From the NCBI RefSeq assembly GCF_000348745.1, contig NC_020812.1:1497444-1561443 (forward strand): 64,000 nt of DNA, written 5' to 3'. The notes beneath the pieces are model-generated. The model saw nothing but the letters and a program-made list of their open reading frames with translations. It did no database searches and had not been told where the DNA came from. Every line of letters begins with the position of its first letter. Within the stretch, counting starts at the first letter, position 1. This document shows, one piece after another, positions 1-9,069 of the stretch. Position numbers and translations under genes: made by a program. The stretch is from Micavibrio aeruginosavorus EPB (lineage in GTDB: Bacteria; Pseudomonadota; Alphaproteobacteria; Micavibrionales; Micavibrionaceae).

Positions 1-698
1 ATTTGAGCAGAGCGCTCATCATACGTGGTCCCCGTCAAGCAACCTGTACCAAAAGCACGAACAGATCCTGCCGTAGGGTTACCGTCATCAATTTTTGTAT
101 CAATGCGGAAAGCTTGGCTTGGGCTAACAGCACCCGTTCCTGCAGCCGCGTTTGCAACCAACTGGGTAAGAGTTAAATAGTGCCCGCCCATGGCGTTAGT
201 TCCGTTTGCAACGAAATCAGCCGCAGCTCCGGTGCTGTATCCAGCAAAGAAACCACCACCGATTTTAGCAGCCGGATAGATTCCCCCCCAAGAGGCACCG
301 CCATCAGGGTTCACACCACTGTATACATCTGCAGCAGCCATGTGCACAAAGAATCGGGCACCTTCAGCATTGGTTGGCAAAGTACTCGGATTGTTTGCAA
401 GACGACCATCACCGTTCCCGGCTGAACTACAGCTACCAGTCGTCGTGCAATTCGGCAACCGTGTGCCCGGGCTCAACATATCGCCCGGTATGGCGTTATA
501 TTTATCTCGGAAGGTTGTAACCGCAGCATCGGTCGCCTTAACCTGCGCAACAGTAGCGGCAATCTGCGCATTGTTAATCAACTCCTGGCCTTTCAGAACC
601 CCACCGATCAGCAGACCGATGATGATCATGACCACGGCCAGTTCGACGAGCGTAAAGCCCGCCTGGGACCGGTTGGTCGTGTGAATAGATTTAGTCAT
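1..698 (-). CDS. Type IV prepilin-like protein (partial, runs off the left edge)
   Basis: The gene starts at ATG 696-698 with GGAG about 8 bases upstream and is still open at base 1, so only about 232 residues are seen. Residues 11-24 read SQAGFTLVELAVVM, a class III (type IV) prepilin signal: a short basic leader, cleavage expected after Gly14, Phe at +1 and Glu at +5, followed by a hydrophobic helix to about residue 35. The rest is a Gly/Ala/Thr-rich pilin-like head with one Cys pair near residue 85. The family product is a pilus or pseudopilus subunit, cleaved and N-methylated by PilD and assembled in the inner membrane. It lies at the end of the pilus locus after the AraC regulator, so it is probably a major or minor pilin of this system. 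Major versus minor cannot be told here. Confidence 0.85.
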   Translation of the reverse strand, partial: MTKSIHTTNRSQAGFTLVELAVVMIIIGLLIGGVLKGQELINNAQIAATVAQVKATDAAVTTFRDKYNAIPGDMLSPGTRLPNCTTTGSCSSAGNGDGRLANNPSTLPTNAEGARFFVHMAAADVYSGVNPDGGASWGGIYPAAKIGGGFFAGYSTGAAADFVANGTNAMGGHYLTLTQLVANAAAGTGAVSPSQAFRIDTKIDDGNPTAGSVRAFGTGCLTGTTYDERSAQ

Positions 699-806
699 AG
701 AGAAATCTCCTTACCTTGACGTCATTGAAGAGAGGTTTTGTTAAGAACTGCAGTTTCGAAAAACCGCCCCGCCGCCGGAAACGGCGCGCGAAAACGATTC
801 GTGAAA

Positions 807-835
807 ATTATACACGCTCCGCACACACAGAGAAC
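807..835 (-). promoter_or_regulatory. Possible promoter of the prepilin gene
   Basis: On the minus strand a perfect TATAAT (807-812) lies about 110 bases before the prepilin start, but the -35 region 17 bases upstream (GTTCTC) is poor. The gap 699-983 otherwise holds no gene. A separate promoter would let the pilin be expressed apart from the assembly genes. Confidence 0.35.
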
Positions 836-983
836 CCCTAACCGTTTCAGAATGCGGCGTTTTTGGTAAACGGAGTATTAAAAATGACAGGGTGATCCAC
901 CCATTTTGACGGATTGAGAAGGCGGTTTGTCAGAATGAATCGAGAACATTACAATCACCGCCGTGAAGCGCATGATCGAGGCC

Positions 984-2054
984 CTAAACTTTGTCCCTAA
1001 ACTGCCCCGGCGTCACGCCTTCGATCTCTTTAAACACCCGGTTAAAGGATGCGATGGAGTTAAAACCCACCTCCTCCGCCACGGTTTTGACCGGGGCTTT
1101 GGTATCGCGGAGCAGGATTTTGGCATCCGCCACGCGGCGTTCGTTCAAAATCTGCGGCAGAGTTTTGCCGAAATGCAGGTTGACCACGCGGGAAATCGCC
1201 GTTTCCGATACCCCCAATTCCCGGGCCAGATGGGCGCGGCCATAGGTCGGTTCGTGGTAGACTTTCTCCATGGTTAACAACTGGTCAATCTTTTGCGCCA
1301 GATCCCGGTCCGCGCCAGACAAATCCCCCGCCCCCTTGGCCTCGCCCCGCGCGACCAGTTTCAAGGCTTGCGGGTAAATGCGAAACAGGCTGGTCCCCGC
1401 CAGATAGACAAACCCCAGCCCCCAGATGGTCCGGATCACCACCGCGTCATCCATCCCCAGAACCGGGGTCAGGGCCAGCAGCATGGTGGTGAGGAAAAAC
1501 AGGTTGGTAAACACCAGCATCAGCACCAGCCAGTACCGATCCGCCCCGCCCGGCTGGGTTTGCATTTGTTGCAAAATCGCCCGTTGCGCCCACATGACCG
1601 CCATACTGATCGCCCCCGCCAGCAACCCGGTCACGGTCAGCCAGTCGCCATACGTTGCGCATTCATCCAACGGTTTGCATTCGGAATCCAGCGACGCCGC
1701 AAACACGGACACGGCCAACGCCACGGGCACCAGCAGTAAAACAAAAAAATTGAACCAGCGCGGCAATTCCGACATACGCGCAATCTGGATCATCAGCAGG
1801 ACGGACAAAGGCGGCCCCATGTACCACAGCGCCCATTGAATGGTTGTGAAATGCGGAATAGACCCGCCGATAAAGCGCGTCGCAAAGCCGGATAAAAACG
1901 CACAAGCCAGAACAAAGAAATAAACAAACGGAATGGCCGCCCGCACCCAGCTTCCCGAACGAAACGCCATGTACACCAGAACGTAAACGCACTGCACCAG
2001 TCCAATCAAGGACAGGATTTCGGGAATGGTGAATTTCAACGACTCCAGATCCAT
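984..2054 (-). CDS. AraC-family regulator with N-terminal membrane domain
   Basis: The protein has 356 residues. Residues about 10-235 contain six or seven hydrophobic segments. Residues about 255-356 form an AraC-type double helix-turn-helix, with HLARELGVSETAISRVV as the first helix pair and VAEEVGFNSIASFNRVFKE as the second, ending in the usual GVTPGQFR. This is the architecture of membrane-bound AraC regulators that sense a signal in or through the membrane and act on promoters nearby. It lies 3 bases after the 254-residue protein gene, in the same direction, and directly before the prepilin. Control of pilin expression is a natural guess but is inference. AGGGT precedes the ATG. Confidence 0.8.
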   Translation of the reverse strand: MDLESLKFTIPEILSLIGLVQCVYVLVYMAFRSGSWVRAAIPFVYFFVLACAFLSGFATRFIGGSIPHFTTIQWALWYMGPPLSVLLMIQIARMSELPRWFNFFVLLLVPVALAVSVFAASLDSECKPLDECATYGDWLTVTGLLAGAISMAVMWAQRAILQQMQTQPGGADRYWLVLMLVFTNLFFLTTMLLALTPVLGMDDAVVIRTIWGLGFVYLAGTSLFRIYPQALKLVARGEAKGAGDLSGADRDLAQKIDQLLTMEKVYHEPTYGRAHLARELGVSETAISRVVNLHFGKTLPQILNERRVADAKILLRDTKAPVKTVAEEVGFNSIASFNRVFKEIEGVTPGQFRDKV

Positions 2055-2057
2055 ACC

Positions 2058-2822
2058 CTAGCCCCCCGGAATGGATGTGCAAACGGGATGGGTCGCCGCC
2101 TGTGACGGGGTCAGAATTTTGTCGCAGATCCAATCCCGGATCAGGCGAATTTCCGCCGGATCCATTTTTTCGGCATCGTTTTGTAACATCCCCATCAGAA
2201 TATCATAGGCGGCTTCCTTCTCTCCCCGAGCGACGAGGATGAAGGCTGGCATCTGCCGCGTCCATGCGGGCATATCGGGAGTCGACAAATTCGCCAGCTT
2301 GGTCGCCAGATCAAAAGACCGCACCAGGTCATTCTGGGTATAGCGCGACAGGAACACGGCCTGCGCCAACCAGCGCCATTTTTGCGGCTCTGGCCGTTGG
2401 CCGATGACCTCCAGATAATCAATGACGGGGGTTAAATCTTCCTGCTTCGTCGTTGCGCCGTAATAATAGGCTGCCAACGCAGGAATATAGTTGGATTTCG
2501 GATCGAGGCTGTCTTCCAGAAAAAACCAATCCTTCAACGCCGTATAATCATATTGCGCCAGGTTGGTAATACGCCCGCCAATATCCCCCAGATTTTGAAG
2601 CATCAAGCCATAGACACGATAGCCCATCTGCGCATCGCCCAGCATCGCGATGGTTGCACCGCGTTCGCTGGGGACGGGTGGAACATTGCCCCATGTCGTG
2701 CGCGCATGGCGGGCCTGGGTCCAAAACCCGATATTGCACGCAAGCATCAGGATCAGCAAAGCGGGCAAGCCCCACCGTGTAAAATCAAAACCCCGTTTAT
2801 CGTGCGCGGTCATTGTGGCCAT
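2058..2822 (-). CDS. Membrane-anchored protein of unknown function
   Basis: The 254-residue protein has a short basic N-terminus, one hydrophobic segment at about residues 18-35, and a long soluble helical part likely facing the periplasm. The spacing of alanine, leucine and tyrosine in the helical part (around residues 60-220) resembles degenerate TPR-like helices, but no repeat is clear enough to name. GAGG lies 7 bases before the ATG. It sits 13 bases after the ABC-2 permease gene and 3 bases before the AraC regulator, so it is probably co-transcribed with the permease. I do not recognise the family. Confidence 0.6.
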   Translation of the reverse strand: MATMTAHDKRGFDFTRWGLPALLILMLACNIGFWTQARHARTTWGNVPPVPSERGATIAMLGDAQMGYRVYGLMLQNLGDIGGRITNLAQYDYTALKDWFFLEDSLDPKSNYIPALAAYYYGATTKQEDLTPVIDYLEVIGQRPEPQKWRWLAQAVFLSRYTQNDLVRSFDLATKLANLSTPDMPAWTRQMPAFILVARGEKEAAYDILMGMLQNDAEKMDPAEIRLIRDWICDKILTPSQAATHPVCTSIPGG

Positions 2823-2835
2823 TGATGAACCTCAC

Positions 2836-3606
2836 TCAGAATTGACGGCGCCGCAGATCGACCAGGCCCGCAACCAGAACCAATCCGGTAAAGACCAATC
2901 CCTGAAGCGCGACAAAACCGTAACCGACGGATGAATTTTCTGTGCCATAAACCAGCCATGTGGTTTGCGCCATCAAATCCAGACGCGGGATCACAACAGA
3001 AATGACGTTCATCAAAATCCCAAGGATGGAGAGGTCGTCCCCCAAAAACGCCTTGTTCGCGATGCCCAACAATTGGCCAATAATCCGGGCCAGAACATAA
3101 AACCCGAAAACAGCCAGCGTCCCCGCCGCCGCCCCCGGCAACACCATGGAGAAAAACAACGCGACATTGACAACGATAATCAGCTCAACAGCCAAGGAGA
3201 AAACCCAGAGCGCGTGCCCCGCCCCGACAGCCGCCGGAACCATGGCCATCAACGTGCCACCAACCACGGCAGCAACGGCAACGGCCAGAACAGAAAATGC
3301 AACAGCATGGGACACCAAAAACCCGGTCCGCGAAATCGGGCGCGACAACAAATAATCGACATCCTTGCTATCAAACGAACGGCGCATGTGAAAGACGACA
3401 AACAGGACCAACCCCGCCACCGCCGCAAAGCGCAGGCCGCCGGCGGAAAATACCAGCGCGAAAACCTGATCCTCAATCAACGCGGCGGACCCAAGGAACA
3501 GCGACAAGCTGGCCCCCACCGCAACGACCAGCAACAACGCCAGAACGATGCGGTCGCGAACCGCCGCGGTCAAAACATACTGGATCAAAGGCCAGGACAA
3601 GAGCAT
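2836..3606 (-). CDS. ABC-2 type transporter permease
   Basis: This is a polytopic membrane protein of about 256 residues with six hydrophobic segments. A cytoplasmic stretch with LLSRPISRTGFL after the second segment is typical of ABC-2 permeases. The ATG at 3606 is preferred because AGGA lies 8 bases upstream; an ATG at 3633 adds nine residues without a ribosome-binding site. It lacks its own ATP-binding domain. The likely partner ATPase is encoded at 10795-11553 on the same strand, with pilus genes between them. Substrate unknown. Confidence 0.7.
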   Translation of the reverse strand: MLLSWPLIQYVLTAAVRDRIVLALLLVVAVGASLSLFLGSAALIEDQVFALVFSAGGLRFAAVAGLVLFVVFHMRRSFDSKDVDYLLSRPISRTGFLVSHAVAFSVLAVAVAAVVGGTLMAMVPAAVGAGHALWVFSLAVELIIVVNVALFFSMVLPGAAAGTLAVFGFYVLARIIGQLLGIANKAFLGDDLSILGILMNVISVVIPRLDLMAQTTWLVYGTENSSVGYGFVALQGLVFTGLVLVAGLVDLRRRQF

Positions 3607-3729
3607 AGAGGCAATCCTTTTTGCGAAAGACATACTGCACTGCCAAATATACAAAGGCCGGTGCGGATTCGTCCAGCACCGGCCCCTATTTATATTGGTT
3701 TATTCAACCACCGATTAAATATTGCCCGT

Positions 3730-5610
3730 CTAGATATTGTCCGGGCGACGGTCACCGGAGAACTGACGATACAGATCGCGATCAATCGGGGAAATGCCGC
3801 TGCCATCAATAATGGTGGCCTTCAGGAAGATCACGAGCTCGGTTTTCTGGATATTGTCCACCTGGTTGCGGAACGCGCTACCAAACAACGGGATTTCGGA
3901 CAGAACCGGAACACCCTGTTGCGTGCTTTGTGTACGATCTTCCATCAAACCACCCATAATCAAAGGCTGGCCGGAATGGGCACGAACAACGGAATCCATT
4001 TCCTGAATGTTCACAACCGGGATCAGCGATTGAATGTTGGTGGCCAGGTTGTTGTTCGCCACGGTAAAGGCCACCGCCGGGTCCGCCACCTGATCAACAA
4101 TACGCGTAACCGTCGGACGCACCGCCATGGAAATGGTTTTGGTTTCGGTATCGATCGACGGAATAACGTTGATCAGAACACCTTCCGGTACGCTCTTGAT
4201 CTCGCTGTCGATTGTGGTCTGGGTGTTGTTGTCCTGGGTCGTAACGTCGATGTCCAGTTCGAAATACACGCGGTTATCCGCCACGTTCAAAACCGCCGAT
4301 TGGTTGTTCAAAACGGTCAGACGCGGGCTTGACAATGCACGCACGGTTCCGAAACGGGAAATGGCCTGAATAACGGCTTCGACGTCGTTACCGGCATAGC
4401 CCATAACGAAGTTGGATACCGGGTTGGTGGCTTCGGCAAAATCCGGACGGATCAAACCACCCGCCGCGGTTACATCAAAGCCCAACGACCATTCGCCAAT
4501 CATCCCTTCCAGCAGGTTCCAGTTAATGCCCGTTGCAAACTCATCCGTCAGGGACACTTCCAGAATTTTGGCTTCGATCAAAACCTGTGACGTAACCGAC
4601 GAACGCAGCTCAGTCAGGTAATCACGAATTTGCGCATGCTGGCGGTCGTTCGCATAGATGGAAACGATACCGGCCTGTTTGTTGATGGCAAAGCTGGGCT
4701 CCGCACCGCCACCCTCACCCGCGGACATGCCGCTGTTCGGGTCGGTCTGCGTCGTCGGCAGGGATGTCACGTTCAATACGGCCTGCGGGGCCTGAACCTG
4801 TACAACCGGGTTACCATTGGCATCGGTCGTCGTTGCCGGAGCAACCGGAGCCGGGTTGGAGGCCGCCGCGGTAATGGTCGGGTCCGACGCGGTCATCAGG
4901 CTGGCGGCCGTCGTGGTCACGCCGAGAATTTGTTGCAAGTTGGTGCTGAGCTCACCCCAGAAGTCCGCTTCGCTGGACGAACTGGCGGCGAATTTCGATC
5001 CTGTGCTGGCCGTACCGCCGGACACAACGGAAATGTCGTTGCTGATCCCGCTTTCGCTTTTGCGGATATAGCTGAGGTAATCGATTTTGTATGTTTTGTG
5101 ATACGGCTTGTCCAATTCAACGCGCAGGACATCATCATCAAAGCTGTAGCGCAGACCGGCAATCTCGGAAATACGCTGGATCACGGAATCCAGCGGACGT
5201 TCACGCGCCGTGAAAATAACCGAACCGGTGATGTTCGGGTCCAGTTCCAGGTCATATCCCGCCTGCTCCGCCAATTGATACAGCGCATCGCGCAGCGGTA
5301 CCGTCTGGTTGACCGAGATGGAGACCAGCGGCATCGGCTTCAGGTTCTTCGACGGCGCGGCCACATACGGCATCAAATCGGGAATATTGTTTTGCGCGAC
5401 CTTGGCAGCCTTGGCTTCGTCGCTTTCCTCGTTAATGCGCGGGGCGAGCGCGTCACGATAATCCTGGAACTCCATATTGGTGCTGCGATCAGCCTTCAGA
5501 TAATTGCGCGTCAGGTCGCAGCCGCCCAGCATCAAGGCCGTGGCAGATGTGCCGACGATCATCATGGACAAGCGACCGAAAGAACGAAGGGTGCGTGAAT
5601 TGACAGGCAT
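3730..5610 (-). CDS. mshL: Type IV pilus / MSHA-type secretin (MshL/PilQ/GspD family)
   Basis: The outer-membrane secretin forms the gated ring through which the pilus leaves. From ATG 5610 the protein is 626 residues. The N-terminus has a lipoprotein signal ending LMLGGC, so it is probably lipidated and may not need a separate pilotin. An N-terminal secretin/TonB short domain follows (SVNQTVPLRDALYQLAEQAG), then a Ser/Thr/Ala-rich low-complexity stretch near residues 200-290, an N1-type domain (VSIYANDRQHAQIRDYL) and a C-terminal secretin domain with VPVLSEIPLFGSAF and a final KTELVIFLKATII. This order is closest to MshL. A longer reading starts with TTG at 5667 but hides the signal sequence. 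Its neighbours are the PilT ATPases upstream and the permease downstream. Confidence 0.88.
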   Translation of the reverse strand: MPVNSRTLRSFGRLSMMIVGTSATALMLGGCDLTRNYLKADRSTNMEFQDYRDALAPRINEESDEAKAAKVAQNNIPDLMPYVAAPSKNLKPMPLVSISVNQTVPLRDALYQLAEQAGYDLELDPNITGSVIFTARERPLDSVIQRISEIAGLRYSFDDDVLRVELDKPYHKTYKIDYLSYIRKSESGISNDISVVSGGTASTGSKFAASSSSEADFWGELSTNLQQILGVTTTAASLMTASDPTITAAASNPAPVAPATTTDANGNPVVQVQAPQAVLNVTSLPTTQTDPNSGMSAGEGGGAEPSFAINKQAGIVSIYANDRQHAQIRDYLTELRSSVTSQVLIEAKILEVSLTDEFATGINWNLLEGMIGEWSLGFDVTAAGGLIRPDFAEATNPVSNFVMGYAGNDVEAVIQAISRFGTVRALSSPRLTVLNNQSAVLNVADNRVYFELDIDVTTQDNNTQTTIDSEIKSVPEGVLINVIPSIDTETKTISMAVRPTVTRIVDQVADPAVAFTVANNNLATNIQSLIPVVNIQEMDSVVRAHSGQPLIMGGLMEDRTQSTQQGVPVLSEIPLFGSAFRNQVDNIQKTELVIFLKATIIDGSGISPIDRDLYRQFSGDRRPDNI

Positions 5611-5788
5611 GGAAATGTCACCAACAAGGTCGAAAAGATGGGTTACAGGAGGAGCGATCCACCACAAGAACGCAAGGGGCCGCGATTCGAATTACCCTTC
5701 AAGGATATGCGTTTTGCCACACCTTGGCCAGCGGATAATTGCGGGAATCATGGAACTTTTGAAGAGTATTATAGAAACCAAAAAACGA

Positions 5789-6919
5789 TCAGTCAGACAA
5801 CTTAATCGACGATGTATCAATGGATTTAAAGGCATCGCCGCCGCTCTTGCCCATCTTCACCTGCTGGATACGGATCTTCATATCGCCAGGCAGATCAGCC
5901 TGGGTGATGGCCGTTTCCTCGGCGATCAATCCGTCAGCAAACAGGCGGAGCAAGGATTGGTCGAACGTGCACATACCGATGGGATTGTTCTGCTCCATCA
6001 CGTCTTTGATTTTCGTAATCTCACCCTTATGGATCAGATCGCGGATCAGACCCTGGTTCAACATCACCTCAATCGCCACAACCATGCCCCCGCCAATGGC
6101 CGGAACCAGACGCTGGGAGACAATACCGCGCAAATTCATGGACAGGTTCAGGCGGATTTGTGCGTGGTAATCTTCGGGGAACAAATTCACAATCCGTTCA
6201 ATGGATTGATAGGTGTTGTTCGTGTGTAACGTTGCCAGGCACAGGTGCCCCGTTTCGGCGGCGGTCAAGGCCTGCTCCATCACCTCACGGTCGCGCACCT
6301 CACCCACCAGAATAACATCCGGGCGCTGGCGCAGCGCGTTCTTCAACGCGACGGAGAAAGATTCCGTATCCACGCCGATTTCACGCTGGGTAATCACGGA
6401 TTTTTTGTGTTCGTGGAAATATTCGATCGGGTCCTCGATCGTAATAATATGCCCCTGCTCGCGACTGTTGCGATAATCAATCATTGACGCCAGCGTGGTC
6501 GATTTACCCGACCCCGTCATCCCGGTCACAAGGATCAGGCCGCGACGTTCCATCGCCAGATGGGCTAAGTTTTCAGGTAAACGAAGCTCACTAAAGCTCG
6601 GAATTTTCGAAATAATTCGACGAATAACCAAAGCCGGAAACTGACGCTGGCGCAGGGCATTGACGCGGTAACGCCCAAACTTCCCCACATCCAACGATGT
6701 GTTCAGCTCCATATGCGCTTCAAAATCACGGCGCTGGCGGCTGGTAAAAATCGACCCGATAATCTCATTCAGTTCATCCACCGTGATGGGCGTGTCACGC
6801 AGATTGAGCAGAGTTTGCTCAATCCGCAACGCCGGCGGGAACCCAACCGTCAGGTAGAGGTCACTCGCCCCCTTGTCGTTCATCGACTGGAAGTACTGAA
6901 GGATTAAAGGCGCGGTCAA
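5789..6919 (-). CDS. pilU: PilT/PilU-family retraction ATPase
   Basis: This 376-residue hexameric ATPase belongs to the pilus-retraction class. It has the PilT N-terminal PAS-like domain (GASDLYLTVG), Walker A GMTGSGKST near residue 132, the Asp box ITIEDPIEY, Walker B DVILVGEVRD and the His box ATLHTNNTYQSIERI. The start is TTG, whose last two bases are part of the TGA stop of the upstream pilT-like gene, implying translational coupling. It differs from its neighbour in lacking the long C-terminal tail and reads closer to PilU. In known systems PilU assists PilT in retraction. The assignment PilT versus PilU between the two paralogues is tentative. Confidence 0.82.
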   Translation of the reverse strand: MTAPLILQYFQSMNDKGASDLYLTVGFPPALRIEQTLLNLRDTPITVDELNEIIGSIFTSRQRRDFEAHMELNTSLDVGKFGRYRVNALRQRQFPALVIRRIISKIPSFSELRLPENLAHLAMERRGLILVTGMTGSGKSTTLASMIDYRNSREQGHIITIEDPIEYFHEHKKSVITQREIGVDTESFSVALKNALRQRPDVILVGEVRDREVMEQALTAAETGHLCLATLHTNNTYQSIERIVNLFPEDYHAQIRLNLSMNLRGIVSQRLVPAIGGGMVVAIEVMLNQGLIRDLIHKGEITKIKDVMEQNNPIGMCTFDQSLLRLFADGLIAEETAITQADLPGDMKIRIQQVKMGKSGGDAFKSIDTSSIKLSD

Positions 6920-8106
6920 AATGTATAGCCCTCGCCCGTATCATCCTCACCCGGCTTGCGCGGCTGCGCCCCCGGGGCGCGACCGACGGCCGCCTGCTTC
7001 CGAGTCATGGTCTCGGACATTTTACCCCCACCCAACGAGGCCGCCACACTGTCTTCATCGCGCGCCCCTTCGTCTTCGGTGGTTTTCAGCAAGGCGCGGC
7101 GCGCCTCGTCCTTGTCAATCACACCCTGCTCCAGCAAAGCGTTCACAGAATCTTCCAACGTGGTCATCCCGTAACGCGATCCGGTCTGGATCATGGAATA
7201 AAGCTGGGCGATCTGGTTTTCACGGATCAGGTTTCGCACAGCGTTGGTACCAACCAGAATTTCAAACGCGCCGACCCGGCCCGATCCATCCGCCCGTTTC
7301 AACAGCGATTGGGCCACAACGCCCTGCAACGAACTGGCCAACATGGCGCGAACCATTTCCTTGTCCCCCGATGGGAACACGTCAATGATACGGTCAATCG
7401 TCTTGGCCGCCGTGTTCGAGTGCAGCGTACCAAACACCAAGTGCCCGGTTTCCGCCGCGGTCAGAGCCAGAGAGATCGTTTCATAATCCCGCATCTCCCC
7501 CACCAGAATAACGTCCGGGTCTTCACGCAACGAACTGCGCAAAGCCTTGGAGAATGATTTGGTATCGGTGCCGATTTCACGATGGTTCACCACCGCCTTT
7601 TTCGAGGCATGGAAAAATTCGACCGGGTCTTCGACCGTAATAATGTGGCTGGCGTGATTTTCGTTAATATAGTTGATGATCGAGGCCAGCGTGGTCGATT
7701 TACCCGACCCCGTCGGACCGGTCACCAGAACCAGCCCCTTTTCCAGCTCGGCAAAACGGCGGATGATCGGCGGCAATTCCAGCTCTTCCATCGTCGGAAT
7801 CAATGACGGAATGGAACGGAAAACGGCGGCCGTGCCGTTTCGGGTGGTAAAGGCGTTCACACGGAAACGAGCCTTTTCACCGTAGGCAATAGCGAAATCC
7901 AGCTCCAGCTCGCGTTCGAAATCGGCGCGCTGATCCTCGTTCATCACGGAATAGAGCATGGTGCGAATGTCATCACTTTGCAGCGGATCGGCCTTGATCC
8001 GCTTCATCTCCCCGTTCACCCGGATAACCGGCGGGTTGGTCGGACTCAAGTGCAAGTCAGACGCATTGTTCTGAATCGTAAAGCGCAAAAGCTGAAGAAT
8101 ATCCAA
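6916..8106 (-). CDS. pilT: PilT-family twitching motility ATPase
   Basis: The enzyme drives pilus disassembly and retraction at the inner membrane. I chose the TTG start at 8106 because GGGGAGAG lies about 6 bases upstream and the protein then begins MDILQLLRFTIQNNASDLHL, as PilT proteins do. An upstream TTG at 8145 adds an unlikely peptide. The 396 residues show Walker A GPTGSGKST near residue 128, ITVEDPVEF, Walker B DVILVGEMRD and the His box GTLHSNTAAKTIDRI. The last 50 residues are a charged, Gly-rich tail beyond the usual PilT end. Two retraction ATPases overlap in one operon. Confidence 0.88.
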   Translation of the reverse strand: MDILQLLRFTIQNNASDLHLSPTNPPVIRVNGEMKRIKADPLQSDDIRTMLYSVMNEDQRADFERELELDFAIAYGEKARFRVNAFTTRNGTAAVFRSIPSLIPTMEELELPPIIRRFAELEKGLVLVTGPTGSGKSTTLASIINYINENHASHIITVEDPVEFFHASKKAVVNHREIGTDTKSFSKALRSSLREDPDVILVGEMRDYETISLALTAAETGHLVFGTLHSNTAAKTIDRIIDVFPSGDKEMVRAMLASSLQGVVAQSLLKRADGSGRVGAFEILVGTNAVRNLIRENQIAQLYSMIQTGSRYGMTTLEDSVNALLEQGVIDKDEARRALLKTTEDEGARDEDSVAASLGGGKMSETMTRKQAAVGRAPGAQPRKPGEDDTGEGYTF

Positions 8107-8235
8107 GGCGGCTCTCCCCTGATGATGGCCCGGACATGGACCCAATGCTCACTTTAATGTGAAAAGTGCAAACGGAAGGTTAATCAGATGCAGAATTTGT
8201 CACGGATTCAAGGATGTATGAAGCACACCGCCCCG

Positions 8236-9048
8236 TCAATACGACAACCGGGCAAAAGACAGGCCATGATCCAGCCCCAGATCCACGCGGGTCAGCGCCA
8301 GACACAGGGCAAAAGCCGCGATCAGGGCCGGGCCAAAGGGGAAAACCGCCCCACGTCCCGTTATTTTCCAGATCAAAGCCAACCCAACCCCCAGCACCCC
8401 AGACCACATCAGGAACGCGGGTGCCAATGCCACCGGGAGCCACACACCCACGACAGCAAAAAACTTAACATCCCCAAGCCCCAACGCCTCTTTCTTCAGA
8501 ATTTTCTTCATCAAAAAACCAAGCGCAAAAGCACACACGCCCCAGACAAGACCCGACAGGATCGCAAATCCCGCACCATGAACGCCACCCAGAATAAATT
8601 GATAAACAACCCCAAGAAGGGCAGCTAACGCATTGAGTTGAGCGGGTAAAATGAAATGGCGCAAATCAATGACAAACAACGCCACCAAAAACGGAATGGT
8701 CAGCATGACAATCCCGCCCGGCGCGTTATAGCCCCACAGCGCATACACGCCGCAGCACAACAGCACGGTCGATAGTTCAATCGTCGGATATATCCAGCCA
8801 ATCGGCTTGTGACAATGACGGCACCGTCCACGCAAAAACACCCATGAAAAAACCGGGATCAAATCCCACAGGGTCAACGGTGTTTGGCAATGCGGACAGG
8901 CCGAGCGCGCCGCCCCTTTATTCGCAAATATCCACGACACACCACGCGGAATACGCCAGATCAAAGCCGTGGCAAAGCTGCCGCAGCATAACCCGAACAT
9001 CAACACAAAAAGGATTTCAAGCGCGGTGCGCGCATCCACACCGGTCAT
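8236..9048 (-). CDS. pilD: Prepilin peptidase / N-methyltransferase (A24 family)
   Basis: This inner-membrane aspartyl protease cleaves and methylates prepilins such as the one at the left edge. The 270-residue protein has the N-terminal cytoplasmic domain with two CxxC pairs (CPHC, CRHC), about eight membrane segments, and the two catalytic Asp motifs: VIDLRHF near residue 130 and LGLGDVK near residue 190. FPFGPAL in the last third is also typical. The ATG at 9048 is used; a TTG just before it adds one residue. It follows the TPR gene by about 20 bases. Confidence 0.9.
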   Translation of the reverse strand: MTGVDARTALEILFVLMFGLCCGSFATALIWRIPRGVSWIFANKGAARSACPHCQTPLTLWDLIPVFSWVFLRGRCRHCHKPIGWIYPTIELSTVLLCCGVYALWGYNAPGGIVMLTIPFLVALFVIDLRHFILPAQLNALAALLGVVYQFILGGVHGAGFAILSGLVWGVCAFALGFLMKKILKKEALGLGDVKFFAVVGVWLPVALAPAFLMWSGVLGVGLALIWKITGRGAVFPFGPALIAAFALCLALTRVDLGLDHGLSFARLSY

Positions 9049-9069
9049 CAAGCACGACCGGTGATCAGA

